64,000 bases of DNA from Streptomyces cathayae (GTDB taxonomy: Bacteria > Actinomycetota > Actinomycetes > Streptomycetales > Streptomycetaceae). Every line of letters starts with the position of its first letter. The first letter of the stretch is position 1. Both the position numbers and the translations under genes were made by a program. Shown here one piece after another: positions 9,169 through 18,078 of the stretch. Under the pieces are notes generated by a model. That model worked only from the letters and a program-made list of their open reading frames with translations, did not search any database and was not told the origin of the DNA. The DNA lies in the NCBI RefSeq assembly GCF_029760955.1, contig NZ_CP121682.1:1612001-1676000 (forward strand). The letters run 5' to 3'.

Positions 9169-9190
9169 CCCGCCCGGGCCACCGGGCGGG
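9169..9190 (+). terminator. GC-rich hairpin between the hypothetical and SRPBCC genes
   Basis: 9-bp stem CCCGCCCGG/CCGGGCGGG with a GCCA loop, no T tract. It may end the upstream transcript, but it lies only 22 bases before the GTG of the next gene and could instead affect translation. Confidence 0.35.
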
Positions 9191-9212
9191 CGGAATTCCC
9201 TAGGATTCCTCC

Positions 9213-9653
9213 GTGGCCACCTTCCAGCTCCAGCGCACGGCGCCCCTCCCGATCGACGAGGCCTGGCGTCGGCTCACGGAGTGGCACCGCCACGGCTCGG
9301 CGGTCCCCTTCACCCGGATCACCGTGTCCCCGCCCCCGCCCACCGGCGAGGGCACGGTCGTCGTCGCCCGCTCGGGTCTCGGTCCGCTCTCCTTCGACGA
9401 CCCGATGGAGGTGACGGTGTGGCGGCCCCCGGGCCCCGGTTCCCCGGGCCTGTGCCGCCTGGAGAAACGGGGCCGGGTGGTCCGGGGCTGGGCGGAGATC
9501 GAGGTCCGTCCGGGGCCGGGGGGCCGCACCCGCGTCCTGTGGCGCGAGGACCTGCGGGTCCGCTTCCTCCCCTCCTTCTGCGACCCCGCGCTGCGGTCGG
9601 TCTCCCGCCGGATGTTCGGACGAGCGGTGAACACCCTGCTGCGGCAGCCCTGA
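9213..9653 (+). CDS. SRPBCC (START/Bet v1-like) family protein
   Basis: 146 residues from GTG 9213. The pattern LPIDEAWRRLTEWHRHGSAVPFTRI, then a glycine-rich turn, SFDDPMEVTVWRPP, and a C-terminal amphipathic helix (RRMFGRAVNTLLRQ) is that of polyketide-cyclase/START-like helix-grip proteins, which hold hydrophobic ligands. No catalytic assignment is possible. It is convergent with xdhC. Confidence 0.75.
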   Translation: MATFQLQRTAPLPIDEAWRRLTEWHRHGSAVPFTRITVSPPPPTGEGTVVVARSGLGPLSFDDPMEVTVWRPPGPGSPGLCRLEKRGRVVRGWAEIEVRPGPGGRTRVLWREDLRVRFLPSFCDPALRSVSRRMFGRAVNTLLRQP

Positions 9654-9695
9654 CGGCCAAAGCGGCGGGTGGTCACCGCGTCGGCGGCACCGCCG

Positions 9696-10874
9696 TCATG
9701 CCCTCGAACCGGTCCTGCCCGCGGGCTCGGGTGCGGGTGCGCCGGCGGGCGGCGGGGGTGCGATGTCGTGGTGGATCGGGGTGTGGGCGCCGGTGAGGGG
9801 GGCGCCGGTGCCGCCCCGACGGGTGGCGACGATCTCGGCGGCGATGGACAGGGCCGTCTCCTCCGGGGTGCGGGCGCCAAGGTCGAGGCCGATCGGGGAG
9901 CGCAGGCGGGCCAGTTCCGGGTCGGTGACGCCGGCCGCGCGCAGCCGGGCCGTGCGGTCCAGGTGGGTGCGGCGGGAGCCCATCGCGCCGACGTAGGCGA
10001 CCGGGAGGCGCAGGGCGAGCCGGAGCAGGGGGACGTCGAACTTCAGGTCGTGGGTGAGGACGCACAGGACCGTACGGGCGTCGACGTCGGCGCGTTCGAG
10101 GTACCGGTGCGGCCAGTCGACGACGATCTCGTCGGCGTCCGGGAAGCGTGCCCGGGTGGCGAAGACGGGGCGCGCGTCGCACACCGTGACCCGGTAGCCG
10201 AGGAACGTGCCGGCCCGGACCAGCGCCGAGGCGAAGTCGATCGCACCGAAGACGATCATCCGGGGCGGCGGGACCGCCGACTCGACCAGCAGGGTCACCG
10301 GGGCGCCGCAGCGTGAACCCTCCGCGCCGACCTCCAGGGTGCCGGTGCGGCCCGCGTCCAGGAAGGCGCCCGCCTCCCCCGCCACGGTGCGGTCGAGACC
10401 CGGACGGTCGCCGAAGCCGCCCTCGTACGAGCCGTCGGGACGCACCGTGAGCGCACGGCCCATCAGGTCGGCGGGGCCGCTCACGATCCGTGCCACGGCC
10501 GCCGCCTCGCCCCGCGCGGCGGCGGCGAGCGCGGCGGTGAGCGCCGGACGGGACGGGTCCGCCGCCCGTACCGGTGCGATCAGGACGTCGATGACGCCGC
10601 CGCAGGTCAGACCGGAGGCGAAGGCGTCCTCGTCGCTGTACCCGAAGCGTTCCAGGACGGTTTCGCCGTCCCGGAGCGCCTGCTCGCACAGCGCGTACAC
10701 CGTGCCCTCCACGCAGCCGCCGGAGACCGAGCCGATCGCCGTGCCGTCGGTGTCCACCGCCAGCGCGGCGCCGGGCCCGCGGGGCCCGCTGCCGGCGACC
10801 GCCACCACGGTGGCGACCGCGAAGTCGCGGCCCTGCTCGGCCCACCGGTGCAGTTCCTCGGCGATGTCCAGCAT
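9696..10874 (-). CDS. xdhC: XdhC family molybdenum-cofactor insertion/maturation protein
   Basis: 392 residues. The N-terminal XdhC/CoxI domain has GSGPRGPGAALAV and SVSGGCVEGTVY, and the C-terminal Rossmann domain has MIVFGAIDFASALVRAGT and VAYVGAMGSRRTH. XdhC binds molybdenum cofactor, supports its sulfuration and hands it to xanthine dehydrogenase. It is the last gene of the minus-strand operon, 72 bases after the molybdopterin-binding subunit, as in many actinobacteria. Its C-terminal tail is Pro/Ala-rich. Confidence 0.93.
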   Translation of the reverse strand: MLDIAEELHRWAEQGRDFAVATVVAVAGSGPRGPGAALAVDTDGTAIGSVSGGCVEGTVYALCEQALRDGETVLERFGYSDEDAFASGLTCGGVIDVLIAPVRAADPSRPALTAALAAAARGEAAAVARIVSGPADLMGRALTVRPDGSYEGGFGDRPGLDRTVAGEAGAFLDAGRTGTLEVGAEGSRCGAPVTLLVESAVPPPRMIVFGAIDFASALVRAGTFLGYRVTVCDARPVFATRARFPDADEIVVDWPHRYLERADVDARTVLCVLTHDLKFDVPLLRLALRLPVAYVGAMGSRRTHLDRTARLRAAGVTDPELARLRSPIGLDLGARTPEETALSIAAEIVATRRGGTGAPLTGAHTPIHHDIAPPPPAGAPAPEPAGRTGSRA

Positions 10875-10946
10875 CTCTCGGCCTCCTGAGCCGGGTGCTC
10901 CGGGCGGCGCGCGCCATGGCCGTTCGCGCGACGCCCGGAGGCTCTG

Positions 10947-13415
10947 TCATGCGGTGCCGGTCAGGTGCTCCGGTCGTACCGGCGTGCGGTTCAGCTCCAG
11001 CCCGGTCGCGTCCCGGACGGCCGCGAGGACCGCCGGGGTGGACGACAGGGTGGGGGCCTCGCCGACGCCGCGCAGCCCGTACGGCGCGTGGTGGTCGGCG
11101 AGTTCGAGCATGTCGACGGGGATGGTCGGCGTGTCGAGGATGGTGGGGATGAGGTAGTCGGTGAAGGAGGGGTTGCGGACCTTCGCGGTCCTCGGGTCGA
11201 CGAGGATCTCCTCCATGACCGCCACGCCCAGGCCCTGGACGGTGCCGCCCTGGATCTGGCCGATGACGGACAGCGGGTTGAGCGCCTTGCCGACGTCCTG
11301 GGCGCAGGCCAGTTCGATCACCTTGACCAGGCCGAGTTCGGTGTCGACCTCGACGACGGCGCGGTGCGCGGCGAACGTGTACTGGACGTGCCCGTCGCCC
11401 TGGCCGGTGCGCAGGTCGAAGGGTTCGGTCGGCCGGTGCCGCCATTCCTCCTCCACCTCGACTGCCTCGTCGCCGAGGACGTCCACCAGGTCGGCGAGGA
11501 CTTCGCCGCCGTCGGTGACCACCTTGCCGCCCTCCAACAGGAGTTCGGCCGTCGCCCACGCCGGGTGGTACGGGCCGAGCCGGCGCCGGCCGAGTTCGAG
11601 CACCCGCTCGCGGACGAGTTCGCAGGCGTGGCGCACGGCGCCTCCGGTGACATAGGTCTGCCGGGAGGCGGAGGTCGAACCGGCCGAGCCCACCCGGGTG
11701 TCGGCCGGGTGGATGGTGACCTGGGCGACGCCGAGTTCGGTGCGGGCGATCTGGGCGTGGACGGTGACACCGCCCTGTCCGACCTCCGCCATCGCGGTGT
11801 GCACGGTGGCCACGGGCTGCCCGCCGACCACCTCCATCCGCACGCGGGCGGTGGAGTAGTCGTCGAAGCCCTCGGAGAAGCCGACGTTCTTGATGCCGAC
11901 CGCGTAGCCGACACCGCGGACGACTCCCTCTCCGTGGGTGGTGTTGGACAGGCCGCCCGGCAGCCGGCGCACGTCGGCGCCCTCGCTGCTCTCCCACTGC
12001 CGCTCGGGCGGCATCGGCATCGCCTTGACGCGGCGCAGGAGTTCGGCGACCGGTGCCGGGGAGTCGACCCGCTGTCCGGTGGGCATGACCGTGCCCTGCT
12101 CCATGGCGTTGAGCTGTCTGAACTCCACCGGGTCCAGGCCCAGTTCCCGCGCCAGTTTGTCCATCTGCGCCTCGTAGGCGAAGCACGCCTGGACCGCGCC
12201 GAAGCCGCGCATGGCGCCGCAGGGCGGGTTGTTGGTGTAGAGGGCGAGGCCCTCGATCTCGACGTCGTCGACCCGGTAGGGGCCGATGCCGAGGGAGGTG
12301 GCGTTGCCGACCACGGCCGGGGAGGCGGAGGCGTACGCGCCGCCGTCGAGCACGATGCGGCACTTCACATGGGTCAGTCTGCCGTCGCGGGTGGCGCCGT
12401 GCTCGTAGTGGAGCTTGGCCGGGTGGCGGTGGACGTGGCCGAAGAAGGACTCGAAGCGGTTGTAGACGATCTTGACGGGCTTGCCGGTGCGCAGGGCGAG
12501 CAGGCAGGCGTGGATCTGCATGGACAGGTCCTCGCGGCCGCCGAACGCGCCGCCGACGCCGGACAGGGTCATCCGCACCTTGTCCTCGGGCAGGCCGAGG
12601 ACGGGCGCGATCTGGCGCAGGTCGGAGTGGAGCCACTGGGTGGCGATGTAGAGGTGGACGCCCCCGTCCTCCTCGGGGACGGCGAGTCCCGACTCGGGGC
12701 CGAGGAAGGCCTGGTCCTGCATGCCGAAGGTGTACTCGCCCTCGACGACGACGTCCGCCCGCTCGCGGGCCCGTGCCACGTCGCCGCGCACGATCGGCTG
12801 GCGGTGGACGATGTTGGGGTGGGGGACGTGGGCGAAGATGGGGGTCCCCCCTGGACCGGAGCCTGTCGGAGGCCCTTGGGGGAGGTCTTCCCGGTTCTCG
12901 TGGACGAGGGGCGCGTCGGGGGCGAGCGCGGAGGCCTCGTCGGTGACGACCGGGAGTTCGCGGTACTCGACCCTGATCCTGGCGGCGGCGCGGCGCGCGG
13001 TCTCCGGGTGGTCGGCGGCCACCACGGCGACGGGTTCGCCGTGGTGGCGGACCTTGCCGTGGGCGAGGACGGGGGTGTCCTGGATCTCCAGGCCGTAGTT
13101 CCTCACCTCGGTCGGCAGGTCGTCGTGGGTCAGGACGGCGTACACGCCCGGCAGCGCGAGGGCCTCGGAGGTGTCGATCGACACGATCTCGGCGTGCGCG
13201 ACCGGGGAGCGCAGGATCTGGCCCCAGAGCATGTCCTCGTGCCACATGTCGGAGGAGTACGCGAACTCGCCGGTCACCTTGAGGGTGCCGTCGGGGCGGA
13301 GGGTGGACTCCCCGATGCCGCCCCTGGTCCGCGCGCCCTGGGTGAGGGTGGCGGGCGCGCCGAGGGGGGCGCCGGCGGCCGGTCCGGGCGCCGTGGAGGG
13401 CTCGTGGACGGTCAT
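10947..13415 (-). CDS. Xanthine dehydrogenase, molybdopterin-binding (large) subunit
   Basis: 822 residues. Domain order is that of the xanthine-oxidase large subunit: N-terminal a/b hammerhead (KVTGEFAYSSDMWHEDMLWG), then molybdopterin-binding domain with GVGGAFGGREDLSMQ, and near the C-terminus the RGVGEAPTL segment that carries the catalytic Glu. It oxidises hypoxanthine/xanthine-type substrates. The start overlaps the stop of the 2Fe-2S gene (ATGA at 13412-13415), implying translational coupling. An insertion of about 15 residues (PQGPPTGSGPGGTPIF) is encoded by a palindromic repeat element at 12840-12885. Confidence 0.93.
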   Translation of the reverse strand: MTVHEPSTAPGPAAGAPLGAPATLTQGARTRGGIGESTLRPDGTLKVTGEFAYSSDMWHEDMLWGQILRSPVAHAEIVSIDTSEALALPGVYAVLTHDDLPTEVRNYGLEIQDTPVLAHGKVRHHGEPVAVVAADHPETARRAAARIRVEYRELPVVTDEASALAPDAPLVHENREDLPQGPPTGSGPGGTPIFAHVPHPNIVHRQPIVRGDVARARERADVVVEGEYTFGMQDQAFLGPESGLAVPEEDGGVHLYIATQWLHSDLRQIAPVLGLPEDKVRMTLSGVGGAFGGREDLSMQIHACLLALRTGKPVKIVYNRFESFFGHVHRHPAKLHYEHGATRDGRLTHVKCRIVLDGGAYASASPAVVGNATSLGIGPYRVDDVEIEGLALYTNNPPCGAMRGFGAVQACFAYEAQMDKLARELGLDPVEFRQLNAMEQGTVMPTGQRVDSPAPVAELLRRVKAMPMPPERQWESSEGADVRRLPGGLSNTTHGEGVVRGVGYAVGIKNVGFSEGFDDYSTARVRMEVVGGQPVATVHTAMAEVGQGGVTVHAQIARTELGVAQVTIHPADTRVGSAGSTSASRQTYVTGGAVRHACELVRERVLELGRRRLGPYHPAWATAELLLEGGKVVTDGGEVLADLVDVLGDEAVEVEEEWRHRPTEPFDLRTGQGDGHVQYTFAAHRAVVEVDTELGLVKVIELACAQDVGKALNPLSVIGQIQGGTVQGLGVAVMEEILVDPRTAKVRNPSFTDYLIPTILDTPTIPVDMLELADHHAPYGLRGVGEAPTLSSTPAVLAAVRDATGLELNRTPVRPEHLTGTA
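12840..12885. repeat. REP-like palindromic element inside xanthine dehydrogenase gene
   Basis: 46 bases starting GGGGGTCCCCCCTGG and ending CCTTGGGGGAGG. It shares its ends and plan with the element at 28858-28901 (read on the minus strand) and with a type of short GC-rich repeat scattered in Streptomyces genomes. Here it is translated in frame on the minus strand without disrupting the gene. Confidence 0.65.
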
Positions 13416-13948
13416 GCGCGGGTCCCCTCGGACTGGCGGGCGGCCGCGAGGCGGACCGCGTCCATGATCTTCTCGTAGCCCGTGCAGCGGCACAGGTTGC
13501 CCGACAACGCCTCGCGGATGTCCGCGTCGCTCGGGCTGGGGTTGCGCTCCAGCATCTCGTCGGCGGCGACCAGCAGGCCCGGGGTGCAGAAGCCGCACTG
13601 GACGGCGCCGGTGTCGATGAACGCCTGCTGGATCGGGGCGAGTCCGGTGCCGGCACAGTGTCCGGTACCGGTACCGGCATCGGCACTGCCGGAACGCTGC
13701 CGGGAGAAGTCCGCCAGCCCCTCGACCGTGACGACGTCACGGCCCTCCACCTGGCCGGCCGCGACGAGGCAGGAGCACACCGGGACGCCGTCCAGGCGCA
13801 CCGTGCAGGAGCCGCACTCGCCCTGTTCGCAGGCGTTCTTGGAGCCGGGCAGGCCGAGCCGCTCGCGCAGCACGTACAGCAGGGACTCGCCCTCCCACAC
13901 GTCGTCGGCCTGCCGGCGCCGTCCGTTGACGGTGAAGTCGATACGCAT
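13412..13948 (-). CDS. Xanthine dehydrogenase, 2Fe-2S subunit
   Basis: 178 residues. The N-terminal plant-type ferredoxin domain has CEQGECGSC plus CSC, and the C-terminal helical domain has CGFCTPG and CRCTGYEKI, giving the two [2Fe-2S] clusters of the molybdenum hydroxylases. It carries electrons from the molybdenum site to FAD. It overlaps both neighbours by four bases (ATGA at 13945-13948 and 13412-13415). A Gly/Ala/Thr-rich linker lies between the two domains (about residues 90-105), slightly longer than usual. Confidence 0.95.
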   Translation of the reverse strand: MRIDFTVNGRRRQADDVWEGESLLYVLRERLGLPGSKNACEQGECGSCTVRLDGVPVCSCLVAAGQVEGRDVVTVEGLADFSRQRSGSADAGTGTGHCAGTGLAPIQQAFIDTGAVQCGFCTPGLLVAADEMLERNPSPSDADIREALSGNLCRCTGYEKIMDAVRLAAARQSEGTRA

Positions 13949-14838
13949 CACGCGGCTCCCTCGGTGCTCCGGCGGGCGCCGCGGTACGACTCCCAGGTCC
14001 AGGTCAGCGTGCGGCGGGCCATGACGCCGACGGCGTGCCGGCGGTACCCCGCGGTGCCCCGGACGTCGTCGATCGGGGTGCAGGCGGCGGCGCACAGGTC
14101 CGCGAACTGCTTGGCCACGGACGGGGTGACGATCTTCCCGTTGTCCCAGAAGCCGCCCTCGTCGAGCGCCGCGTTCAGGAACTCCTCGGCGGCCGTGGCG
14201 CGTACGGGCGTGGGTGCCGCGGAGCCGATGCCGGTGCGGACCGTGCGGGTCCCCGGGTGCAGGGCCAGGCCGAACGCGCACACGGCGATGACCATCGCGT
14301 TGCGGGTGCCGACCTTGGAGAACTGCTGGGGGCCGTCGGCCTTCCTGATGTGCACGGCGCGGATCAGCTCGTCCGGCGCCAGCGCGTTGCGCTTCACTCC
14401 GGTGTAGAAGGCGTCGATCGGGATGCGGCGGGACCCGCGCACCGACTCGGCCTCGACCTCGGCACCGGCGGCGAGCAGCGCCGGGTGGGCGTCGCCCGCC
14501 GGGGAGGCGGTGCCGAGGTTGCCGCCGACCCCGCCGCGGTTGCGGATCTGCGGGGAGGCGACCGTGTGGGAGGCGAGGGCGAGACCCGGCAGCTCGGCCC
14601 GCAGGTGCTCCATGATCCTCGAGTACGGGACGGCGGCGCCGAGCCGTACGGTGTCCTCGCCGACCTCCCACTCGGCGAGGTCGGCGATGCGGTTGAGGTC
14701 CATGAGGTACTCGGGTCTGCGGTGGTCGAAGTTGATCTCGACCATCACATCGGTGCCGCCCGCGATCGGTACGGCGGTGGGGTGCTCGGCCTTCGCGGCG
14801 AGCGCCTCCTCCCAGCTGGCTGGGCGAAGGAAGTCCAT
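13948..14838 (-). CDS. Xanthine dehydrogenase, FAD-binding subunit
   Basis: 296 residues, the first gene of the xdh operon. FAD-binding PCMH-type domain with IAGGTDVMVEINF near residues 25-38 and the second flavin motif IRNRGGVGGNLGTASPAGD near 100-118; C-terminal CO_deh_flav_C domain. It passes electrons to NAD+. Translation begins with MDFLRPASWEEALA, typical of the family. Divergent from the PucR gene with a 497-base spacer. Confidence 0.95.
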   Translation of the reverse strand: MDFLRPASWEEALAAKAEHPTAVPIAGGTDVMVEINFDHRRPEYLMDLNRIADLAEWEVGEDTVRLGAAVPYSRIMEHLRAELPGLALASHTVASPQIRNRGGVGGNLGTASPAGDAHPALLAAGAEVEAESVRGSRRIPIDAFYTGVKRNALAPDELIRAVHIRKADGPQQFSKVGTRNAMVIAVCAFGLALHPGTRTVRTGIGSAAPTPVRATAAEEFLNAALDEGGFWDNGKIVTPSVAKQFADLCAAACTPIDDVRGTAGYRRHAVGVMARRTLTWTWESYRGARRSTEGAA

Positions 14839-15335
14839 GACCGACTCTCTTCTTCGTCTCGTGTCGGGTGCGTCGAGTTGTTCCTCCCGTGAGTCGTACG
14901 GGATCGAACCGATCCGTGTCCGGCGGGTCCGGCTCGTTCATGGGGGATTCACTCGGAGTGCGCTTCAGTACACCGTCCGTTGCTCCACCCGGGTCAGTCA
15001 CGGAAGCCATGAAGGAGTTGGCTGGCCAGCACCGTCATCTTGTAGATTCATATGAACGGAGGGCTTCGGCGGCCTCGGTGACTTCGGCGATCTCGCCGAT
15101 CTCCATGCCTTCCTCCAGGAACAGCGGATACGGAGGACACGGAGAGCACTCTTCTGATAGACGGCCGACCGCAACCGGTCAGCCGCCTGCCGGACGCCGC
15201 ACCCACACCACGGGAGCCTCTCCACAGCCCATCGTAGGCACCGACACACACCTCAACGTGCGCATTGCCGTACATGGCGCACATGACGCACACATCCACG
15301 CACACATCGACACACAGGGAACGGCGGCGACGAGA
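14839..15335. promoter_or_regulatory. Divergent control region between xdh operon and pucR-type gene
   Basis: 497 bases with no supported gene. It holds a perfect palindrome TTCATATGAA (15047-15056) in a lower-GC patch, a TGCGC/GCGCA inverted repeat around 15258-15280, and a CACACAT-rich stretch (15285-15318) just before the regulator start. These are candidate operator and promoter sites for purine-responsive control; none is proven. Confidence 0.45.
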
Positions 15336-17060
15336 ATGCGGCTGCGCGCACTGCTGGAGACCGACGCGCTGGGCCTCAGGCTGCTCGGCGGCGAGGACGA
15401 GCTGGACCGCACCGTGCACGGGGTGATGACCACCGACCTCAAGGACCCCAGCCGCTATCTCTCGGGCGGGGAACTGGTGCTCACGGGTCTGGCCTGGCGC
15501 CGGGACCCCGCCGACTCGGAACCGTTCGTACGGCGCATGGTGCGGGCGGGGATCGCCGCCCTGGCGGCCGGTGAGGCCGAGCTGGGCGACATCCCTGACG
15601 ACCTGATCACGGCCTGCGCCCGGCACCGGCTGCCGCTGTTCGCGGTGCACGAGTCGGTGGCCTTCGCGACCGTCACCGAGCACGTCGTACGGAAGGTGTC
15701 CGGCGAGCGGGCCGGGGACCTCGCGGCCGTGGTGGACCGGCACCGGCGGATGATGACGTCGGGCCCGGCGGGCGGCGGCCCGGACGTGGTGCTCGATCTG
15801 CTCGGCACCGACCTGGACCTGCGGGCGTGGCTGCTCTCGCCCACCGGGCGGCTGATCGCCGGTTCGAAGACGGCGGGGCCGGGGCTGCCCGCGGACGTGG
15901 GCGCACGGCTCGTGGCGGAGCAGCTGGCGGCCGCGCGTTCCGGCCGGCCCGGACCGCACCGGGTGACGCTGGACGACCGCACCACGTACAGCCTCTTCCC
16001 GGTACGCGGCGGCGGGCCCTCCCCACAGACCGCGCGGACCCCGCGCGACGGGCGGGACGCCCCCGGGGGACAGGAGGGCCCGGACGACCGGGGGACGGTG
16101 CTGTCGGACTGGCTGCTGGCGGTCGAGGCGGACGCCGGGGACTGGGCCGGGGAACGGCTGGACCTGCTGCACGGTGTCACCCAGCTGATCGCGGTCGAGC
16201 GGGACCGCCGGGACGCGGCGCGCACGGTGCGCCGCCGGCTCGCGCACGAGGTGCTGGAGCTGGTGCAGGCGGGAGCCGCGCCGGCCGAGGTCGCGGCCCG
16301 GCTGCGGGTGGCGGCGCCGGTGCTGCTGCCCGGACTGGGGGCCGCGCCGCACTGGCAGGTGGTCGTGGCCCGTATCGACCGGGACGGCGGCGGGGCCGAG
16401 AGCGGTCCGGCCGCGCAGGCGCTGCTCGAGGAGATCCTGGTCGACCCGGCGTCGACGGGGCCCGAGCAGTCCGACCGGCTCGCGGTGGCGCACACCGGGG
16501 AGGAGGCGATCGCGCTCGTCCCGCTGCCGGCGGTGGCGGGCGAGCACGAGGGCTCCGCGCAGAGCGGGATCCTCGCGGAGACTCTGCTGGAGTCCGTACG
16601 GGACCCGCTGACGGCCGGACTGGACGGCGCCGGGCGGCTCACGCTCGGGGTCAGCGCGGCCGTGCACTCGGCGGAGGGGCTGCGCGGGGCCCTGGAGGAG
16701 GCGCGGCACGCGCGGCGCGTGGCCGCGGCCCGTCCGGGCCGGGTCTGCGCGGCCGGCCACCACGAGCTGGCCTCGCACGTCCTGCTGCTCCCCTTCGTCC
16801 CCGACGACGTACGCCGGGCCTTCACCGCCCGTCTCCTGGACCCGCTGCGGGAGTACGACCGGCGCCACCGCGCCGAGTTGATCCCCACCCTGGAAGCCTT
16901 CCTGGACTGCGACGGCTCCTGGACCCGCTGCGCCTCCCGGCTGCATCTGCACGTCAACACCCTGCGGTACCGGGTGGGCCGCATCGAGCAGCTGACGGGC
17001 CGCGACCTGTCCCGCCTGGAGGACAAACTGGACTTCTTCCTGGCCCTCCGCATGAGCTGA
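15336..17060 (+). CDS. PucR family transcriptional regulator (purine catabolism)
   Basis: 574 residues from ATG 15336. The N-terminal PucR domain (LRALLETDALGLRLLGGEDELD, then RYLSGGELVLTGLAW) is followed by a variable middle and a C-terminal PucR-type HTH (DGSWTRCASRLHLHVNTLRYRV). The longer open frame upstream is low-complexity and lacks a ribosome binding site. PucR proteins control purine or allantoin use; the divergent xanthine dehydrogenase operon is the obvious target. Confidence 0.9.
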   Translation: MRLRALLETDALGLRLLGGEDELDRTVHGVMTTDLKDPSRYLSGGELVLTGLAWRRDPADSEPFVRRMVRAGIAALAAGEAELGDIPDDLITACARHRLPLFAVHESVAFATVTEHVVRKVSGERAGDLAAVVDRHRRMMTSGPAGGGPDVVLDLLGTDLDLRAWLLSPTGRLIAGSKTAGPGLPADVGARLVAEQLAAARSGRPGPHRVTLDDRTTYSLFPVRGGGPSPQTARTPRDGRDAPGGQEGPDDRGTVLSDWLLAVEADAGDWAGERLDLLHGVTQLIAVERDRRDAARTVRRRLAHEVLELVQAGAAPAEVAARLRVAAPVLLPGLGAAPHWQVVVARIDRDGGGAESGPAAQALLEEILVDPASTGPEQSDRLAVAHTGEEAIALVPLPAVAGEHEGSAQSGILAETLLESVRDPLTAGLDGAGRLTLGVSAAVHSAEGLRGALEEARHARRVAAARPGRVCAAGHHELASHVLLLPFVPDDVRRAFTARLLDPLREYDRRHRAELIPTLEAFLDCDGSWTRCASRLHLHVNTLRYRVGRIEQLTGRDLSRLEDKLDFFLALRMS

Positions 17061-17279
17061 CGGCGGGCCGCCGACGGGAGCCGGGGCGGGGCGGGGGTGG
17101 CGTGCGACGGATTCGCGCGCCGGTGGGGACTCACGGGCGCCGCCGGGGAGTTGCCTGTTCCCGCCCACCGGTCCAGGACTTTGTGAAATCCTTCACCCAC
17201 CCTCTTGGCCCGGCCCCGTTGTTCGTGCTGAGATGCGGCCACCACTCAACAGCTCGAAGGCGTGCTCGGGGAGGGCAAC

Positions 17280-18062
17280 GTGGCGCATACCGCCATGTCT
17301 GGTAACGGAACGACCGCTGGCGACGATCCCCTCCAGACCGCGGTATGGCGGCTGCGCTCACGCGCCTGCTGGGCCGACGCCGCCGCCCTGCTCACCCCGG
17401 TGACCCCGGCCACCGCGCTGCAGCGGGCGTCGCTCCTGGTGGAACGGTGCCTGTACACCGAGGCGGGGTGGGAGGAGGCCGAGGACGCGCTGCGCACGGC
17501 CGAGGCGCTGGCCGACAGCGACGACGAGCGGGGCGCGGCCGCTTGCGAACGCGGGTACTTGGCCTACGCCGCCACCCTGTTCGGCGTGCGGGACCGGGCC
17601 GACGAGGCACGGGCCGCGCTCGGGCGGGCGGCGGCGCTGATCCCGCCGGGAGTCGCGGCGCGGGCGCTGCTGGACTTCCGGCGCGGGCTGATCGCCGAGA
17701 ACCTGACCCGGTCCCCGCAGTCGGCGCGCGCCGCGTACCACCGCGCCCACGCGGGCGCCACCGCGCACGCCGATCCGCTGCTGCTCTCCGGCACCTGGCG
17801 TCACCTCGCCGGACTCGCCCTGAGAGACGGCGAGTTGGCGGAAGCCCGGCACGGCTTCGCCGAATCACTGCGGATCCGCGAGGAGCTGGGCTATCTGGTC
17901 GGCACGGCCCCGGCCCTGGTCTCCCTCGCCGACACGGAGACCGACCCGGAGGCGTCCCGCCTGCGGGAGGAGGCCCGCCGCCTGCTGCGCCTGCTCGGCG
18001 GGGTCCCCACCTGGCTGGCCCGCCAACTGACCCCGCCGGCGCCGGGGGCGGCCCCGGCGTAG
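17280..18062 (+). CDS. TPR-like helical repeat protein
   Basis: 260 residues from GTG 17280, which follows GGGGAGGG. It is Ala/Leu/Arg-rich and built of helical hairpins (ERCLYTEAGWEEAEDALRTAEAL, ARAALGRAAALIPPGVAARALL, RHGFAESLRIREELG) that look like tetratricopeptide repeats. No enzymatic domain. Similar free-standing TPR proteins act as scaffolds. It lies downstream of pucR in the same direction (219 bases away, with its own promoter-like region) and convergent with the GntR gene. Confidence 0.7.
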   Translation: MAHTAMSGNGTTAGDDPLQTAVWRLRSRACWADAAALLTPVTPATALQRASLLVERCLYTEAGWEEAEDALRTAEALADSDDERGAAACERGYLAYAATLFGVRDRADEARAALGRAAALIPPGVAARALLDFRRGLIAENLTRSPQSARAAYHRAHAGATAHADPLLLSGTWRHLAGLALRDGELAEARHGFAESLRIREELGYLVGTAPALVSLADTETDPEASRLREEARRLLRLLGGVPTWLARQLTPPAPGAAPA

Positions 18063-18078
18063 CGGCGCCCCGGCGTCC

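Noticed and set aside
10965..13478. Long plus-strand open frame of 837 codons opposite xanthine dehydrogenase
   Set aside because: It is antisense to a gene with clear family motifs; in 70% GC DNA the opposite strand of a real gene often stays open.
13673..15010. Extended reading of the 2Fe-2S subunit into the FAD subunit
   Set aside because: The long frame is an accident; ATG 13948 with the ATGA overlap gives a normal 178-residue subunit.
14868..15335. N-terminal extension of PucR
   Set aside because: Low-complexity, no ribosome binding site; the PucR domain begins right at ATG 15336.
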